Shown piece after piece: positions 1-9,787 of a DNA stretch of 64,000 bases (its first letter is position 1; every line of letters starts with the position of its first letter). Under the pieces are notes generated by a model, which saw nothing but the letters and a program-made list of their open reading frames with translations, searched no databases and was not told the DNA's origin. The position numbers and the translations under genes were made by a program. The DNA lies in assembly GCF_003287875.1 (NCBI RefSeq), contig NZ_QMKK01000024.1, positions 1-64,000 of the forward strand, in the 5' to 3' direction. This DNA is from Martinezella tropici (lineage in GTDB: Bacteria > Pseudomonadota > Alphaproteobacteria > Rhizobiales > Rhizobiaceae).

Positions 1-867
<867 letters not shown>

Positions 868-908
868 TTAAGGCCCGTCAGCTTTATCGGAAAAGGGAAC
901 CGGCCAGA

Positions 909-1205
909 TTAGCCGATGATGCCCATGATGTCGGCTTCCTTCATGATCAGAAGGTCTTCGCCGTTGAGCTTGACTTCGGTGCCGGACCACTTGCCGAACA
1001 GAACGCGATCGCCAACCTTGACGTCGAGTGCTACGACTTTGCCGGATTCATCGCGAGCACCGGAACCGACGGCGACGATTTCGCCTTCCTGCGGCTTTTC
1101 CTTGGCGGTGTCGGGAATGATGATGCCACCCTTGGTCTTTTCTTCCGACTCGACGCGACGAACGACGACGCGGTCATGAAGGGGGCGGAAATTGGTGCTT
1201 GCCAT
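909..1205 (-). CDS. groES: Co-chaperonin GroES (Hsp10)
   Basis: Caps the GroEL ring during protein folding in the cytosol. The 98-residue length is normal for the family. The sequence opens with [12 protein letters not shown], has the mobile-loop region [19 protein letters not shown] at about residues 23-41, and ends in the usual [13 protein letters not shown]. It is the first gene of the groES-groEL operon. The start codon lies about 60 nt downstream of a CIRCE inverted repeat and a sigma-32-like promoter, so both HrcA repression and heat-shock sigma activation are expected. Confidence 0.97.
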   Translation of the reverse strand: MASTNFRPLHDRVVVRRVESEEKTKGGIIIPDTAKEKPQEGEIVAVGSGARDESGKVVALDVKVGDRVLFGKWSGTEVKLNGEDLLIMKEADIMGIIG

Positions 1206-1263
1206 TGTCTAATCCCTCGATCAAATGACATTCACGGATCAGCGGAGATCCGTATGGATTTTG

Positions 1264-1290
1264 TTAGCACTCATCCTCGGAGAGTGCTAG
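1264..1290. promoter_or_regulatory. CIRCE element (HrcA operator)
   Basis: The inverted repeat TTAGCACTC-N9-GAGTGCTAG matches the CIRCE consensus TTAGCACTC-N9-GAGTGCTAA at all but the last base. It lies just downstream of the promoter of groES, where HrcA would block transcription. HrcA control follows from established knowledge of CIRCE. Confidence 0.93.
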
Positions 1291-1298
1291 CGACGGTG

Positions 1299-1327
1299 AT
1301 TTAGGGGTGGCTTCCGGACGAGTCAAG
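1299..1327 (-). promoter_or_regulatory. Heat-shock (sigma-32-like) promoter of groESL
   Basis: On the minus strand CTTGAC (1327-1322) is followed after 16 nt by CCTAAAT (1305-1299), close to the alphaproteobacterial RpoH pattern (CTTGAC, then a C-rich -10 after 16-18 nt). The CIRCE repeat begins about 9 nt downstream, covering the likely transcription start. Confidence 0.65.
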
Positions 1328-1629
1328 GACAGCACTGTGAATTTTTTGCGGCGCGTATCGCCTTGTTTCGAGGATGATTAACGCCCAAGGCGGTGCCGCG
1401 TAGCACGTCGTTGCAAATGTTCTCTCATTTTGCCCCCGTGAAGAAGGCTCAGGTCGTGCCTTTTCCAGAGCGTCATATCATTGCTTCCGCTGCGCAATCT
1501 TGCCGCTCGCCGACCTTGCGCATGTCTTCTTCTCAGGCCTTGTGCGCCGCAAAAACCTTGCATGCCGCTCTTGTAATTTGCCGGCCGGTTTGCGATGTCA
1601 GCCCGTGATTTATTTGATGCGAGGACGGC
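1328..1629. other. Intergenic region, no gene recognised
   Basis: This is the divergent spacer between the groESL promoter and the HAD hydrolase gene. Short open frames exist, but none has a ribosome binding site or recognisable product. It presumably carries the promoter for the plus-strand HAD-ribF genes; no clear -35/-10 pair could be picked by eye. Confidence 0.5.
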
Positions 1630-2478
1630 ATGGGCAAACGGATCGAGAGCTTTCGCGACATCGGCGGACTTTATGATGTTGCGCTCTGCGATGTCTGGGG
1701 CGTACTCCATAACGGCGTCACGGCTTACAAGGAGGCCTCCATCGCGCTCGAAGCGGCCCGCGGCAAAGGCCTTGCTGTCGTCCTCATCACCAACTCTCCG
1801 CGCGTCGCTCCGAAGGTCGTCGAGCAGCTGCGGGCGATCGGTGTTCCTGACAGCGTTTACGATCGCATCATCACATCGGGCGATGTCACCCGCAAGCTGA
1901 TCGCCGAGGGACCGAAGAAGGTGTTCCTGCTCGGTCCAGAGCGCGATATCGGCATCCTGGAAGGCTTGGACGTTCAGCGCGTCGAGGCCGGCGAGGCGGA
2001 AAGCATCGTCTGCACCGGCTTTTTCGATGACGAAACCGAAACACCTGACGATTACACCGAGATGCTGACGGCCTGGTCGGCCCGCAACGTGCCGCTGATC
2101 TGCGCCAATCCGGATCTCGTGGTCGAACGCGGCCACCGGATGATCCCTTGCGCCGGCGCCATGGCCGCCTATTACGAGCGGCTCGGCGGCCAGACGCGCA
2201 TCGCCGGCAAGCCGCATCGGCCGATCTACGATGCAGCGATCGCCGCGGCACGCGAGGTGAAGAGCGAATTTCCGCTGTCGCGCGTGGTGGCGATCGGCGA
2301 CGGCATGCCGACCGACGTGCGCGGCGCGCTCGATTACGGCCTCGATCTTCTTTATATCAGCCATGGCATCCACGCCCGCGAATATGTCGTCGAGGGCCAC
2401 ACGGATGAGGCCGCTCTTGGCGCCTTCCTGGCGCGCGAGCAGGCTTCGCCGAGGTGGTGGATGCCGCGCCTTGTCTGA
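1630..2478 (+). CDS. HAD-superfamily class IIA hydrolase (TIGR01459-like)
   Basis: A 282-residue protein of the NagD-like class IIA HAD group. The nucleophile motif is DVWGVLHNG with Asp21; the second Asp of a normal DxD motif is a Trp here, so phosphatase activity cannot be assumed. The C-terminal metal motif AIGDGMPTDVRGA is intact. The cytosolic substrate is unknown. It sits 15 nt upstream of ribF, suggesting cotranscription and perhaps a link to flavin or nucleotide-phosphate metabolism, but that is inference. The ATG at 1630 follows GAGGACGGC, a modest ribosome binding site. Confidence 0.85.
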   Translation: MGKRIESFRDIGGLYDVALCDVWGVLHNGVTAYKEASIALEAARGKGLAVVLITNSPRVAPKVVEQLRAIGVPDSVYDRIITSGDVTRKLIAEGPKKVFLLGPERDIGILEGLDVQRVEAGEAESIVCTGFFDDETETPDDYTEMLTAWSARNVPLICANPDLVVERGHRMIPCAGAMAAYYERLGGQTRIAGKPHRPIYDAAIAAAREVKSEFPLSRVVAIGDGMPTDVRGALDYGLDLLYISHGIHAREYVVEGHTDEAALGAFLAREQASPRWWMPRLV

Positions 2479-2493
2479 GGAGAGTGGTAGACG

Positions 2494-3477
2494 ATGACCG
2501 TTTTCCATCGCAACGAGACCCGGGAGCCGCTTCCCGATACCTTGAAGGGCGGTGTCGTCGCCATCGGCAATTTCGATGGCGTACATCGTGGCCATCAGTC
2601 CGTGCTTACACGCGCATTGGAGATCGCCAGGGAACGCGGCATTCCAGCCCTCGTGCTGACCTTCGAGCCGCATCCGCGCACCATATTCAAGCCCGAACAG
2701 CCGGTCTTTCGGCTGACACCAGCACCGTTGAGAGCGCGTCTCCTGGAAGCCCTCGGTTTCAACGCCGTCATCGAATATCCCTTCGATAGAACCTTCTCGC
2801 AGCGTTCGGCGGATGAATTCGTCCATTCGATCCTGATCGACTGGCTGCATGCTTCCGAAGTCGTCACCGGTTTCGATTTCCATTTCGGCCATGATCGCCA
2901 GGGCGGTCCGGCTTTTCTCATGAAGGCTGGCAGTCACAATGGCTTCGGCGTGACACTTATCGACGCTTTCCGCGATGAGAATACCGAGGTCATTTCGTCC
3001 AGCCGCATCCGTTCGCTCCTGGCCGAAGGCGATGTTGCCCAGGCTGCCGGTCTGCTTGGATACCGCTTCACTGTCGAGGCGCCTGTCATCGGCGGCGAGA
3101 AGCTGGGCCGCACGCTCGGCTTCCCCACGGCAAACATGCGGCTTCCATCGGAAATATCGCTGAAATCTGGCATCTATGCCGTACGCTTCCGCACAGCCGA
3201 TGGCGTCATTCGTGACGCCGTTGCCAGCTACGGACGCCGCCCGACGGTAACGGACAATGGCGCGCCGCTGCTTGAGACCTTCGTCTTCGATTTTAGCGGC
3301 GACCTCTACGGCCAGGTCTGCTCCGTCTCCTTTTTCGGCTATCTCCGTCCCGAACTGAAGTTCGACGGCCTCGATCCGCTGGTCGCACAGATCCGCAAGG
3401 ATGAGGAAGAGGCGCGGGCGCTGCTCGCCGGCGTTCAGCCGCTGAGCGATCTCGATCGCGTCATCGCCTTCGACTGA
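2494..3477 (+). CDS. ribF: Bifunctional riboflavin kinase / FAD synthetase
   Basis: Makes FMN from riboflavin and ATP, then FAD from FMN and ATP, in the cytosol. The 327-residue length is typical. The N-terminal FAD synthetase domain shows the nucleotidyltransferase motif GNFDGVHRGH at residues 25-34. The C-terminal riboflavin kinase domain shows GRTLGFPTAN near residues 203-212. It follows the HAD gene by 15 nt and is followed by a terminator-like hairpin at 3568-3594. No FMN riboswitch is visible upstream. Confidence 0.96.
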   Translation: MTVFHRNETREPLPDTLKGGVVAIGNFDGVHRGHQSVLTRALEIARERGIPALVLTFEPHPRTIFKPEQPVFRLTPAPLRARLLEALGFNAVIEYPFDRTFSQRSADEFVHSILIDWLHASEVVTGFDFHFGHDRQGGPAFLMKAGSHNGFGVTLIDAFRDENTEVISSSRIRSLLAEGDVAQAAGLLGYRFTVEAPVIGGEKLGRTLGFPTANMRLPSEISLKSGIYAVRFRTADGVIRDAVASYGRRPTVTDNGAPLLETFVFDFSGDLYGQVCSVSFFGYLRPELKFDGLDPLVAQIRKDEEEARALLAGVQPLSDLDRVIAFD

Positions 3478-3567
3478 TTTTATTGGGCATGCTGCGCGCG
3501 GAGATCGTGGCAGTGCAGTATGTTTTTGCCTTGAGCGGGTAGGAAGATGCTGCAATGCTCATATAGC

Positions 3568-3594
3568 TGGGTGCGAGTCGCGGCACCCATTTTT
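3568..3594 (+). terminator. Probable Rho-independent terminator after ribF
   Basis: TGGGTGC and GCACCCA form a 7-bp stem with an 8-nt loop, followed by TTTTT. It ends only 17 nt before the next start codon, so it could also affect translation of the DUF3311 gene. Confidence 0.6.
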
Positions 3595-3610
3595 CCGAAA
3601 GGCGCACGAG

Positions 3611-3808
3611 ATGGACAAACGTTTCGGGACGGCGGCCTGCTGGCTGCTCGTCATTCCCTACATAGGCTTGCTTTGGGTTCCCTTCTACAACAGCCACGAT
3701 CCGGTGCTGTTCGGTTTCCCCTTCTTCTACTGGTACCAGCTGGCCTGGGTGCCGATCACAGCAATCCTGACGTGGATCGCCTACCGGAGCATGCGCCATG
3801 ACGACTGA
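3611..3808 (+). CDS. DUF3311 small membrane protein
   Basis: A 65-residue inner-membrane protein with two predicted transmembrane segments (about residues 8-25 and 39-59) and the GFPFFYWYQLAW core typical of DUF3311. Proteins of this family are regularly encoded directly before sodium:solute symporters and are thought to be small partner subunits; the biochemical role is not established. Its stop overlaps the start of the symporter gene by 11 nt, implying translational coupling. GAAAGG upstream of the ATG serves as ribosome binding site. Confidence 0.88.
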   Translation: MDKRFGTAACWLLVIPYIGLLWVPFYNSHDPVLFGFPFFYWYQLAWVPITAILTWIAYRSMRHDD

Positions 3809-5273
3809 TATCGATCCGACAGCACTCGCCGTCTTCATCTTCTTTCTGGCGCTCGTGACCGTCATGGGCTTTGTTGCGGCGCGTTGGCGCCGGCCGAAGA
3901 CCCTTGCCCATATCGACGAATGGGGCCTTGGCGGCCGCACCTTCGGCACCTGGATCACCTGGTTCCTCGTCGGTGGCGACTTTTACACTGCTTATACGGT
4001 CATCGCAGTTCCGGCGCTGGTCTACACAGTTGGCGCCTATGGCTTCTTCGCACTGCCCTATACGATCGTCGTCTATCCGTTCGTCTTCATGGTCATGCCG
4101 CTTCTGTGGCGGCGCGCCAAGGACTACGGCTATGTCACCGCCGGCGATGTGGTGCACGGGCAATATGGTTCGCGGGCGCTCGAATTGGCGGTCGCTCTGA
4201 CGGGCGTCATCGCGACCATGCCCTATATCGCCCTGCAGCTCGTCGGCATGACAGCGGTCTTCAAGGCGTTGGGGCTCCATGGCGAGCTGCCGCTTGCCGT
4301 CGCCTTCATCATCCTGGCGCTCTATACCTATTCGGCCGGCCTTCGCGCCCCGGCGCTGATCGCCTTCGTCAAGGACATCATGATCTACATCGTGGTGATC
4401 GCGGCGATCGCGCTCATTCCGGCGAAACTCGGTGGCTATGCGAATGTCTTTGCGGCGGCCGATGCGGATTTCAAAGCCAAGGGGGCGGGCAGCCTGCTGC
4501 TCGGCGGTAACCAGTACGTCGCTTATGCGACTTTGGCGCTCGGCTCGGCGCTAGCCGCCTTCATGTACCCGCATACGCTGACCGGCATCTTCGCCTCCAA
4601 CAGCGGCAACACCATCCGCAAGAATGCCGTGTTGTTGCCGGCCTATACGCTGCTGCTCGGTCTCTTGGCCCTGCTCGGCTATATGGGGCATGCCGCGCAA
4701 CTGAAACTCGACAGCGCCAATGACGTGGTGCCCGCGCTGTTCCAGACGCTATTCTCGAGCTGGTTTGCGGGCTTTGCCTTCGCGGCCATCGCTATCGGGG
4801 CGTTGGTGCCTGCGGCCGTGATGAGCATCGGCGCTGCCAACCTCTTCACCCGCAACTTCTGGAAGGCTTACATTGATCCGCAGGTTTCCGATGCCGATGA
4901 GGCGAAGGTTGCCAAGATGACCTCGCTGGTCGTCAAGGTCGGCGCGCTTCTCGTCATCATTTTCCTGCCGACGCAATTCGCGCTCGATCTGCAGCTGCTC
5001 GGCGGCATCTGGATATTACAGACGCTGCCGGCCCTGGTCTTCGGTCTCTATACCAAGTGGTTCCGTGCACCCAGCCTGCTCGCCGGCTGGTTCGTCGGCT
5101 TCTTCGGCGGCACCTACCTCGTCTGGGATGCCGGCTGGAAACCGCTGCATATGGTCCCGCTCGGCGAAACCGGCTTCACCGTCTATACGGGGCTGCTGGC
5201 GCTTCTCGCCAATATCGTCGTGGCCGTCATCGTCAACGCGGTCGTACCGGCACGGGCAGCAGCACGGGCCTGA
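3798..5273 (+). CDS. Sodium:solute symporter family permease, MctP-like (monocarboxylate uptake)
   Basis: A 491-residue inner-membrane transporter of the SSS family, with about 13 hydrophobic segments. The N-terminal WGLGGRTFGTWITWFLVGGDFYTAYTVI-type region and the length match MctP of Rhizobium leguminosarum, which takes up lactate, pyruvate, propionate and alanine; acetate permeases are close relatives. The coupled DUF3311 gene supports the assignment. No two-component regulator pair lies beside it here, unlike the mctSR arrangement described for R. leguminosarum. A strong terminator follows at 5292. The exact substrate is inferred from similarity only. Confidence 0.85.
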   Translation: MTTDIDPTALAVFIFFLALVTVMGFVAARWRRPKTLAHIDEWGLGGRTFGTWITWFLVGGDFYTAYTVIAVPALVYTVGAYGFFALPYTIVVYPFVFMVMPLLWRRAKDYGYVTAGDVVHGQYGSRALELAVALTGVIATMPYIALQLVGMTAVFKALGLHGELPLAVAFIILALYTYSAGLRAPALIAFVKDIMIYIVVIAAIALIPAKLGGYANVFAAADADFKAKGAGSLLLGGNQYVAYATLALGSALAAFMYPHTLTGIFASNSGNTIRKNAVLLPAYTLLLGLLALLGYMGHAAQLKLDSANDVVPALFQTLFSSWFAGFAFAAIAIGALVPAAVMSIGAANLFTRNFWKAYIDPQVSDADEAKVAKMTSLVVKVGALLVIIFLPTQFALDLQLLGGIWILQTLPALVFGLYTKWFRAPSLLAGWFVGFFGGTYLVWDAGWKPLHMVPLGETGFTVYTGLLALLANIVVAVIVNAVVPARAAARA

Positions 5274-5291
5274 TCGCAACAATGCCCTAAT

Positions 5292-5323
5292 GGCCGCGGG
5301 CGGGAACGTCCGCGGCCTTTCTA
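5292..5323 (+). terminator. Rho-independent terminator after the symporter gene
   Basis: GGCCGCGG and CCGCGGCC form a perfect 8-bp GC-rich stem around a 10-nt loop, followed by TTTCTATGT. It lies 19 nt after the stop codon. The remaining 250 nt before ileS show no other gene. Confidence 0.7.
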
Positions 5324-5572
5324 TGTGTCGCCGGCATTGTTTCCTCTTCCTTTCCTTGGAAAAAACGCCTATGAACCGGCGATCATGACCCAATTTCGGC
5401 TGAGCTACTCGATACGAATTATTGGCCCGGCCTTCCGCGCGCTGTAAGCTGCCGGAGGGTCCGGGTTTTTGGCGTCTCGTTCCCGAGACGCTTTCCGCCG
5501 CCGAAAAATCCCCATATGGCTGCGCCAGTTCAGGCGCAAGACGCCCGAGACACCGAGGCAATTGTCACGACT

Positions 5573-8455
5573 ATGACCGATACCGCTGAAAAGATGGATT
5601 ATTCCAAGACCCTTTACCTGCCGGAAACCGATTTTCCGATGCGCGCAGGGCTGCCGCAGAAAGAGCCGGAGCTGGTGAAGCGCTGGGAGGAGATGAACCT
5701 TTATAAGAAGCTGCGCGCCTCCGCCGCCGGCCGCGAGAAGTTCGTCCTGCATGACGGCCCTCCCTATGCCAATGGTCACATCCATATCGGCCATGCGCTG
5801 AACAAGATCCTGAAGGACGTCATCACCCGCTCGTTCCAGATGCGCGGCTATGACAGCAACTACGTTCCGGGCTGGGATTGCCACGGTCTGCCGATCGAGT
5901 GGAAGATCGAGGAAAAGTACCGCGAGAAGGGTAAGAACAAGGACGAGGTTCCGGTGAACGAGTTTCGCCAGGAATGCCGCGACTTTGCCGCCGGCTGGAT
6001 CAAGATCCAGTCCGAGGAGTTCAAGCGCCTCGGCATCACGGGCGATTTCGACAATCCCTATCTGACCATGAATTTCCACGCGGAATCCCGCATCGCCGGC
6101 GAACTTCTGAAGATCGCCCGCACGGGTCAGCTTTACCGTGGCTCCAAGCCGGTCATGTGGTCGGTGGTCGAGCGCACGGCGCTCGCCGAAGCCGAAGTCG
6201 AATATGCCGATGTCGAGAGCGACATGATCTGGGTCAAGTTCCCGGTGGCCGAAGGTCCGGCGCATCTTGCCGACGCCTTCGTCGTCATCTGGACGACCAC
6301 CCCTTGGACGATCCCCGGCAATCGCGCGATCGCCTATTCCTCGCGCGTGTCCTACGGCCTCTATGAGGTCACGGAAGCCGCCAATGATTTCGGTCCGCGT
6401 CCGGGCGAGAAGCTGATCTTCGCCGACAAGCTTGCCGAGGAATCCTTCGTCAAGGCAAAGCTGCAGTACAAGCGCCTTGGCGATGTCACCGCTGCCGATC
6501 TCGCCGCGCTCACCTGTGCGCATCCGCTAGCAACCCTCGGTTACGGCTTCAAGGTGCCGCTTCTCGATGGCGATCACGTCACCGACGATGCCGGTACGGG
6601 CTTCGTGCATACGGCGCCCAGCCACGGCCGCGAGGACTTTGACGCCTGGATGTCGCATGCCCGCGATCTCGAAAAGCGCGGCATTTCCTCCGCCATCCCG
6701 TTCCCGGTCGATGACGGCGGTTTCTACACCGCCGATGCCCCCGGCTTCGAGGGCGGCCGTGTCATGGACGACAACGGCAAGAAGGGCAATGCCAACGATC
6801 TCGTCATCAAGGCGCTGATCGAGACGAACACGCTGTTTGCACGCGGGAGGCTGAAGCATTCCTATCCGCATTCCTGGCGCTCGAAGAAGCCGGTCATCTT
6901 CCGCAACACGCCGCAATGGTTCGTCTACATGGACAAGGACTTCGCGGATGGTTCGACGCTACGCTCGCGCGCCCTGAAGGCGATCGACGATACCCGCTTC
7001 GTGCCGGCTGCCGGCCAGAACCGCCTGCGCGCCATGATCGAGCAGCGTCCGGATTGGGTCCTCTCGCGCCAGCGCGCCTGGGGCGTGCCGATCGCGATCT
7101 TCGTCGACGAACAGGGCAACATCCTGCAAGACGATCGTGTGAACGCCCGCATCCTCGAGGCTTTCGAGCAGGAGGGTGCCGATGCCTGGTTCGCGGAAGG
7201 CGCCCGTGAGCGCTTCCTTGGCGAAAAGGCCAACGAGCCCTGGACGCAGGTCATGGACATCCTTGATGTCTGGTTCGATTCCGGTTCGACCCACACCTTC
7301 ACGCTGGAGGACCGTCCAGATCTGAAGTGGCCGGCCGACCTCTATCTCGAAGGCTCCGACCAGCATCGCGGCTGGTTCCATTCGTCGCTGCTCGAAAGTG
7401 CTGCGACGCGTGGCCGCGCGCCATATGACGCCGTCCTCACCCATGGCTTCACCATGGACGAGAAGGGCGAAAAGATGTCGAAGTCCAAGGGTAACGTCAC
7501 GTCGCCGCAAGAGGTGATGAAGGATGCGGGCGCCGACATCCTCCGCCTCTGGGTCATGACGTCGGACTATTCGGAAGATCTGCGCGTCGGCAAGGCCATC
7601 ATCCAGACCAATGTCGATGCCTATCGCAAGCTGCGCAACACCATCCGCTGGATGCTGGGCACGCTGGCACACGACAAGGGCGAGGTGATCGCCTATGCCG
7701 ACATGCCGGAGCTGGAACAGCTGATGCTGCACCGTCTCGCCGAGCTCGACGAGCTGGTGCGCGAAAGCTACGATGCCTTCGATTTCAAGCGCATTGCCCG
7801 CGCCTTGATCGATTTCGCCAATGTCGAGCTGTCGGCCTTCTACTTCGACGTTCGCAAGGATGCGCTTTACTGCGATGCTCCGTCGAGCTTGCGCCGCCGT
7901 GCCGCTCTCGCCGTTATCCGAGCGATCTTCGACTGCATGGTGACGTGGCTGGCGCCGATGCTGCCCTTCACCACGGAAGAGGCATGGCTGTCACGCAATC
8001 CGTCGGCGGTCTCGGTTCATCTCGAGCAATTCGTGACCGTTCCTGCCGAATGGAAGAACGAGGCGCTGGCCGAGAAGTGGAAGAAGATCCGCGCCGTGCG
8101 CAGCGTCGTCACCGGCGCGCTGGAAATCGAGCGCAAGGACAAGCGTATCGGCTCCTCGCTGGAAGCCGCCCCGGTGGTCTACATCGCCGATCCGGAGCTG
8201 CTGAAGGTGCTCGAAGGGCAGGACTTCTCCGAGATCTGCATTACCTCGGGCATCACCGTCCTTGGTGGCGAAGGTCCGGCCGATGCGTTCCGCCTCGAGG
8301 ACACGCCCAGGGTCAGCGTCGTTCCGAAGCTTGCCGACGGCCGTAAATGTGCCCGTTCCTGGCGCATCACCACCGATGTCGGCTCCGATCCGGAATATCC
8401 CGATGTCTCGGCTCGCGATGCCGCGGCACTGCGCGAACTGATGGCTGTCAACTGA
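5573..8455 (+). CDS. ileS: Isoleucyl-tRNA synthetase
   Basis: Charges tRNA-Ile with isoleucine in the cytosol and edits misactivated valine. It has 960 residues from the chosen ATG at 5573; the frame is open upstream to 5516, but the product then gains 19 atypical residues. The class I signatures are the HIGH element in [13 protein letters not shown] (HIGH at 71-74) and KMSKS at 634-638. The CP1 editing region carries WTTTPWT and the anticodon-binding region lies in the last 300 residues. It lacks the C-terminal zinc cysteines of some IleRS types. A lipoprotein gene follows after 134 nt. Confidence 0.97.
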   Translation: MTDTAEKMDYSKTLYLPETDFPMRAGLPQKEPELVKRWEEMNLYKKLRASAAGREKFVLHDGPPYANGHIHIGHALNKILKDVITRSFQMRGYDSNYVPGWDCHGLPIEWKIEEKYREKGKNKDEVPVNEFRQECRDFAAGWIKIQSEEFKRLGITGDFDNPYLTMNFHAESRIAGELLKIARTGQLYRGSKPVMWSVVERTALAEAEVEYADVESDMIWVKFPVAEGPAHLADAFVVIWTTTPWTIPGNRAIAYSSRVSYGLYEVTEAANDFGPRPGEKLIFADKLAEESFVKAKLQYKRLGDVTAADLAALTCAHPLATLGYGFKVPLLDGDHVTDDAGTGFVHTAPSHGREDFDAWMSHARDLEKRGISSAIPFPVDDGGFYTADAPGFEGGRVMDDNGKKGNANDLVIKALIETNTLFARGRLKHSYPHSWRSKKPVIFRNTPQWFVYMDKDFADGSTLRSRALKAIDDTRFVPAAGQNRLRAMIEQRPDWVLSRQRAWGVPIAIFVDEQGNILQDDRVNARILEAFEQEGADAWFAEGARERFLGEKANEPWTQVMDILDVWFDSGSTHTFTLEDRPDLKWPADLYLEGSDQHRGWFHSSLLESAATRGRAPYDAVLTHGFTMDEKGEKMSKSKGNVTSPQEVMKDAGADILRLWVMTSDYSEDLRVGKAIIQTNVDAYRKLRNTIRWMLGTLAHDKGEVIAYADMPELEQLMLHRLAELDELVRESYDAFDFKRIARALIDFANVELSAFYFDVRKDALYCDAPSSLRRRAALAVIRAIFDCMVTWLAPMLPFTTEEAWLSRNPSAVSVHLEQFVTVPAEWKNEALAEKWKKIRAVRSVVTGALEIERKDKRIGSSLEAAPVVYIADPELLKVLEGQDFSEICITSGITVLGGEGPADAFRLEDTPRVSVVPKLADGRKCARSWRITTDVGSDPEYPDVSARDAAALRELMAVN

Positions 8456-8464
8456 AGAAAGTTG

Positions 8465-8496
8465 CCGGATGAATTGCCTTTGCGGCGTTCATCCGG
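8465..8496 (+). other. Hairpin downstream of ileS
   Basis: CCGGATGAA and TTCATCCGG form a perfect 9-bp stem with a 14-nt loop, 9 nt after the ileS stop. There is no T-tract, so it may be a Rho-dependent stop point, an mRNA-end stabiliser or simply chance. Confidence 0.4.
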
Positions 8497-8589
8497 TAAA
8501 AGCTGCCTGAAAATGGCCCGATTTTTACGGCAGTTGCCGTTCAATGGGGTCCTGTTACGTTTATTCCGGCATGGCTGGGAAGGGTTTTC

Positions 8590-9219
8590 ATGAGAGCGAT
8601 GCATAAGGTTCGTGTCGGCGTCAGCTTGGCGGCACTTGTGGTTGGCTGTGGCGCGATGTCCGGTTGCCTGAGCAGCCCGACTTATGGCACCGACAAGACC
8701 GCCGGCGCGCAGCTCCTGGACGACCTTGGCGATATCGCCTCCGTTTCGGCAGCGACGCCGAAGGACAAGGGCGTGAAATATCCGAACCGTCCTGGTCTGG
8801 TTGTTGGTGGCGACAAGGGCACCCTGACCCCGCCGCAGCAGTCTCTGGCGAGCAAGGATAATCCGGCCTGGCTCGAATCGCCGGAAGAGGCGCGCAAACG
8901 CCTCGCCGAAGAAGCCGACGAAAAGAAGAACGACGTCAACTATCGTTCGCCGCTCGCCCAGGCCGACAACAGCAGAAATCGCATGACGGAAGCGCAGCAG
9001 ACGGCTGCCTATCGCGCCACACGACAGGATCAGGCCGGCACGTATATCGACCAGCGCCGCTATCTGATCGACCCGCCGCAGCAATATCGCCAGGTCGCCG
9101 ACCAGGCTGCCCTCAACGATCTCGGCACGCCGGAATCCAAGAAGGAAAAGAAGCGCAAGAAGGATGCTGAGGCTGCGCAGCAGACCAACAACAGCAGCTG
9201 GTGGAAGCCCTTCCAATAA
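8590..9219 (+). CDS. Putative lipoprotein, function unknown
   Basis: A 209-residue exported protein. A basic N-terminus and hydrophobic stretch (residues 7-22) lead to two possible lipobox cysteines: VVGC (Cys20) and MSGC (Cys26). The mature part is hydrophilic, rich in Asp, Lys and Gln, with no domain I recognise, and ends in a Lys-rich stretch (KKEKKRKKDAEAAQQ) and SSWWKPFQ. It follows ileS and is convergent with tadA across a bidirectional terminator. GGAAGGG precedes the ATG. Lipoprotein status is inferred from the signal sequence; no function can be given. Confidence 0.75.
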   Translation: MRAMHKVRVGVSLAALVVGCGAMSGCLSSPTYGTDKTAGAQLLDDLGDIASVSAATPKDKGVKYPNRPGLVVGGDKGTLTPPQQSLASKDNPAWLESPEEARKRLAEEADEKKNDVNYRSPLAQADNSRNRMTEAQQTAAYRATRQDQAGTYIDQRRYLIDPPQQYRQVADQAALNDLGTPESKKEKKRKKDAEAAQQTNNSSWWKPFQ

Positions 9220-9232
9220 GAAGTTTTCAAAG

Positions 9233-9257
9233 CGGCAGCGTCAAAACTGCCGTTTTT
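9233..9257. terminator. Terminator between convergent lipoprotein and tadA genes
   Basis: CGGCAG and CTGCCG form a 6-bp stem with an 8-nt loop, followed by TTTTT on the plus strand; on the minus strand the hairpin is followed by CTTTGAAAACTT. It can serve both genes. Confidence 0.6.
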
Positions 9258-9715
9258 CAGTCTTCGGAGCGTTTCGCTTGAAAGAAGCCTCTGAGGATAT
9301 CGGCGGATGCGGTTTCGCCGAGGCCGGAATAGACCTCCGGCGCATGATGGCAGGTCGGCTGGCGATAGAAGCGCACGCCATTGTCGACGCCCCCGCCTTT
9401 CGGATCCTCGGCGCCATAGTAAAGACGACGGATGCGCGCGAACGAGATGGCCGCGGCGCACATGGTGCAGGGTTCCAGCGTGACGTAGAGATCTGCGCCC
9501 GCAAGACGTTCCTGGCCCAGCTCCTCGCAGGCCAGGCGGATGGCAGCGATTTCGGCGTGGGCGGTGACGTCGTTGAGCTCGCGGGTGCGGTTGCCGGCTG
9601 TGGCGATGACCTTGCCGTCAAGCACGACAACGGCGCCGATCGGCACTTCGCCACGCTCTCCGGCGCGGTGCGCTTCGGCCAAAGCAAGCTCCATGAATTG
9701 ATTTGTAGCCGCCAT
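9257..9715 (-). CDS. tadA: tRNA adenosine(34) deaminase TadA
   Basis: Converts A34 to inosine in the wobble position of tRNA-Arg(ACG); a zinc enzyme acting in the cytosol. The 152-residue length is typical. The cytidine-deaminase-fold signatures are complete: HAE at 53-55 (His zinc ligand, Glu proton shuttle) and PCTMC at 82-86 (two Cys zinc ligands). It is divergent from the pseudouridine synthase gene, sharing the 72-nt spacer 9716-9787, so two RNA-modification genes face each other. Confidence 0.95.
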   Translation of the reverse strand: MAATNQFMELALAEAHRAGERGEVPIGAVVVLDGKVIATAGNRTRELNDVTAHAEIAAIRLACEELGQERLAGADLYVTLEPCTMCAAAISFARIRRLYYGAEDPKGGGVDNGVRFYRQPTCHHAPEVYSGLGETASADILRGFFQAKRSED

Positions 9716-9787
9716 TCAAGTTTTTCCACTTAACCGCAAGGGCGTGACCTGATAGGAACACGCGTTAAAAATTCAGGCAAACAACAA

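Noticed and set aside
1378..3555. 725-codon minus-strand open frame opposite the HAD and ribF genes
   Set aside because: It spans two well-supported genes and their spacer and has no recognisable motif.
5516..5572. Upstream start for ileS adding 19 residues (MAAPVQAQD...)
   Set aside because: The extension looks like a signal-peptide end, which is not expected for a cytosolic tRNA synthetase, and the ATG at 5573 gives the normal N-terminus.
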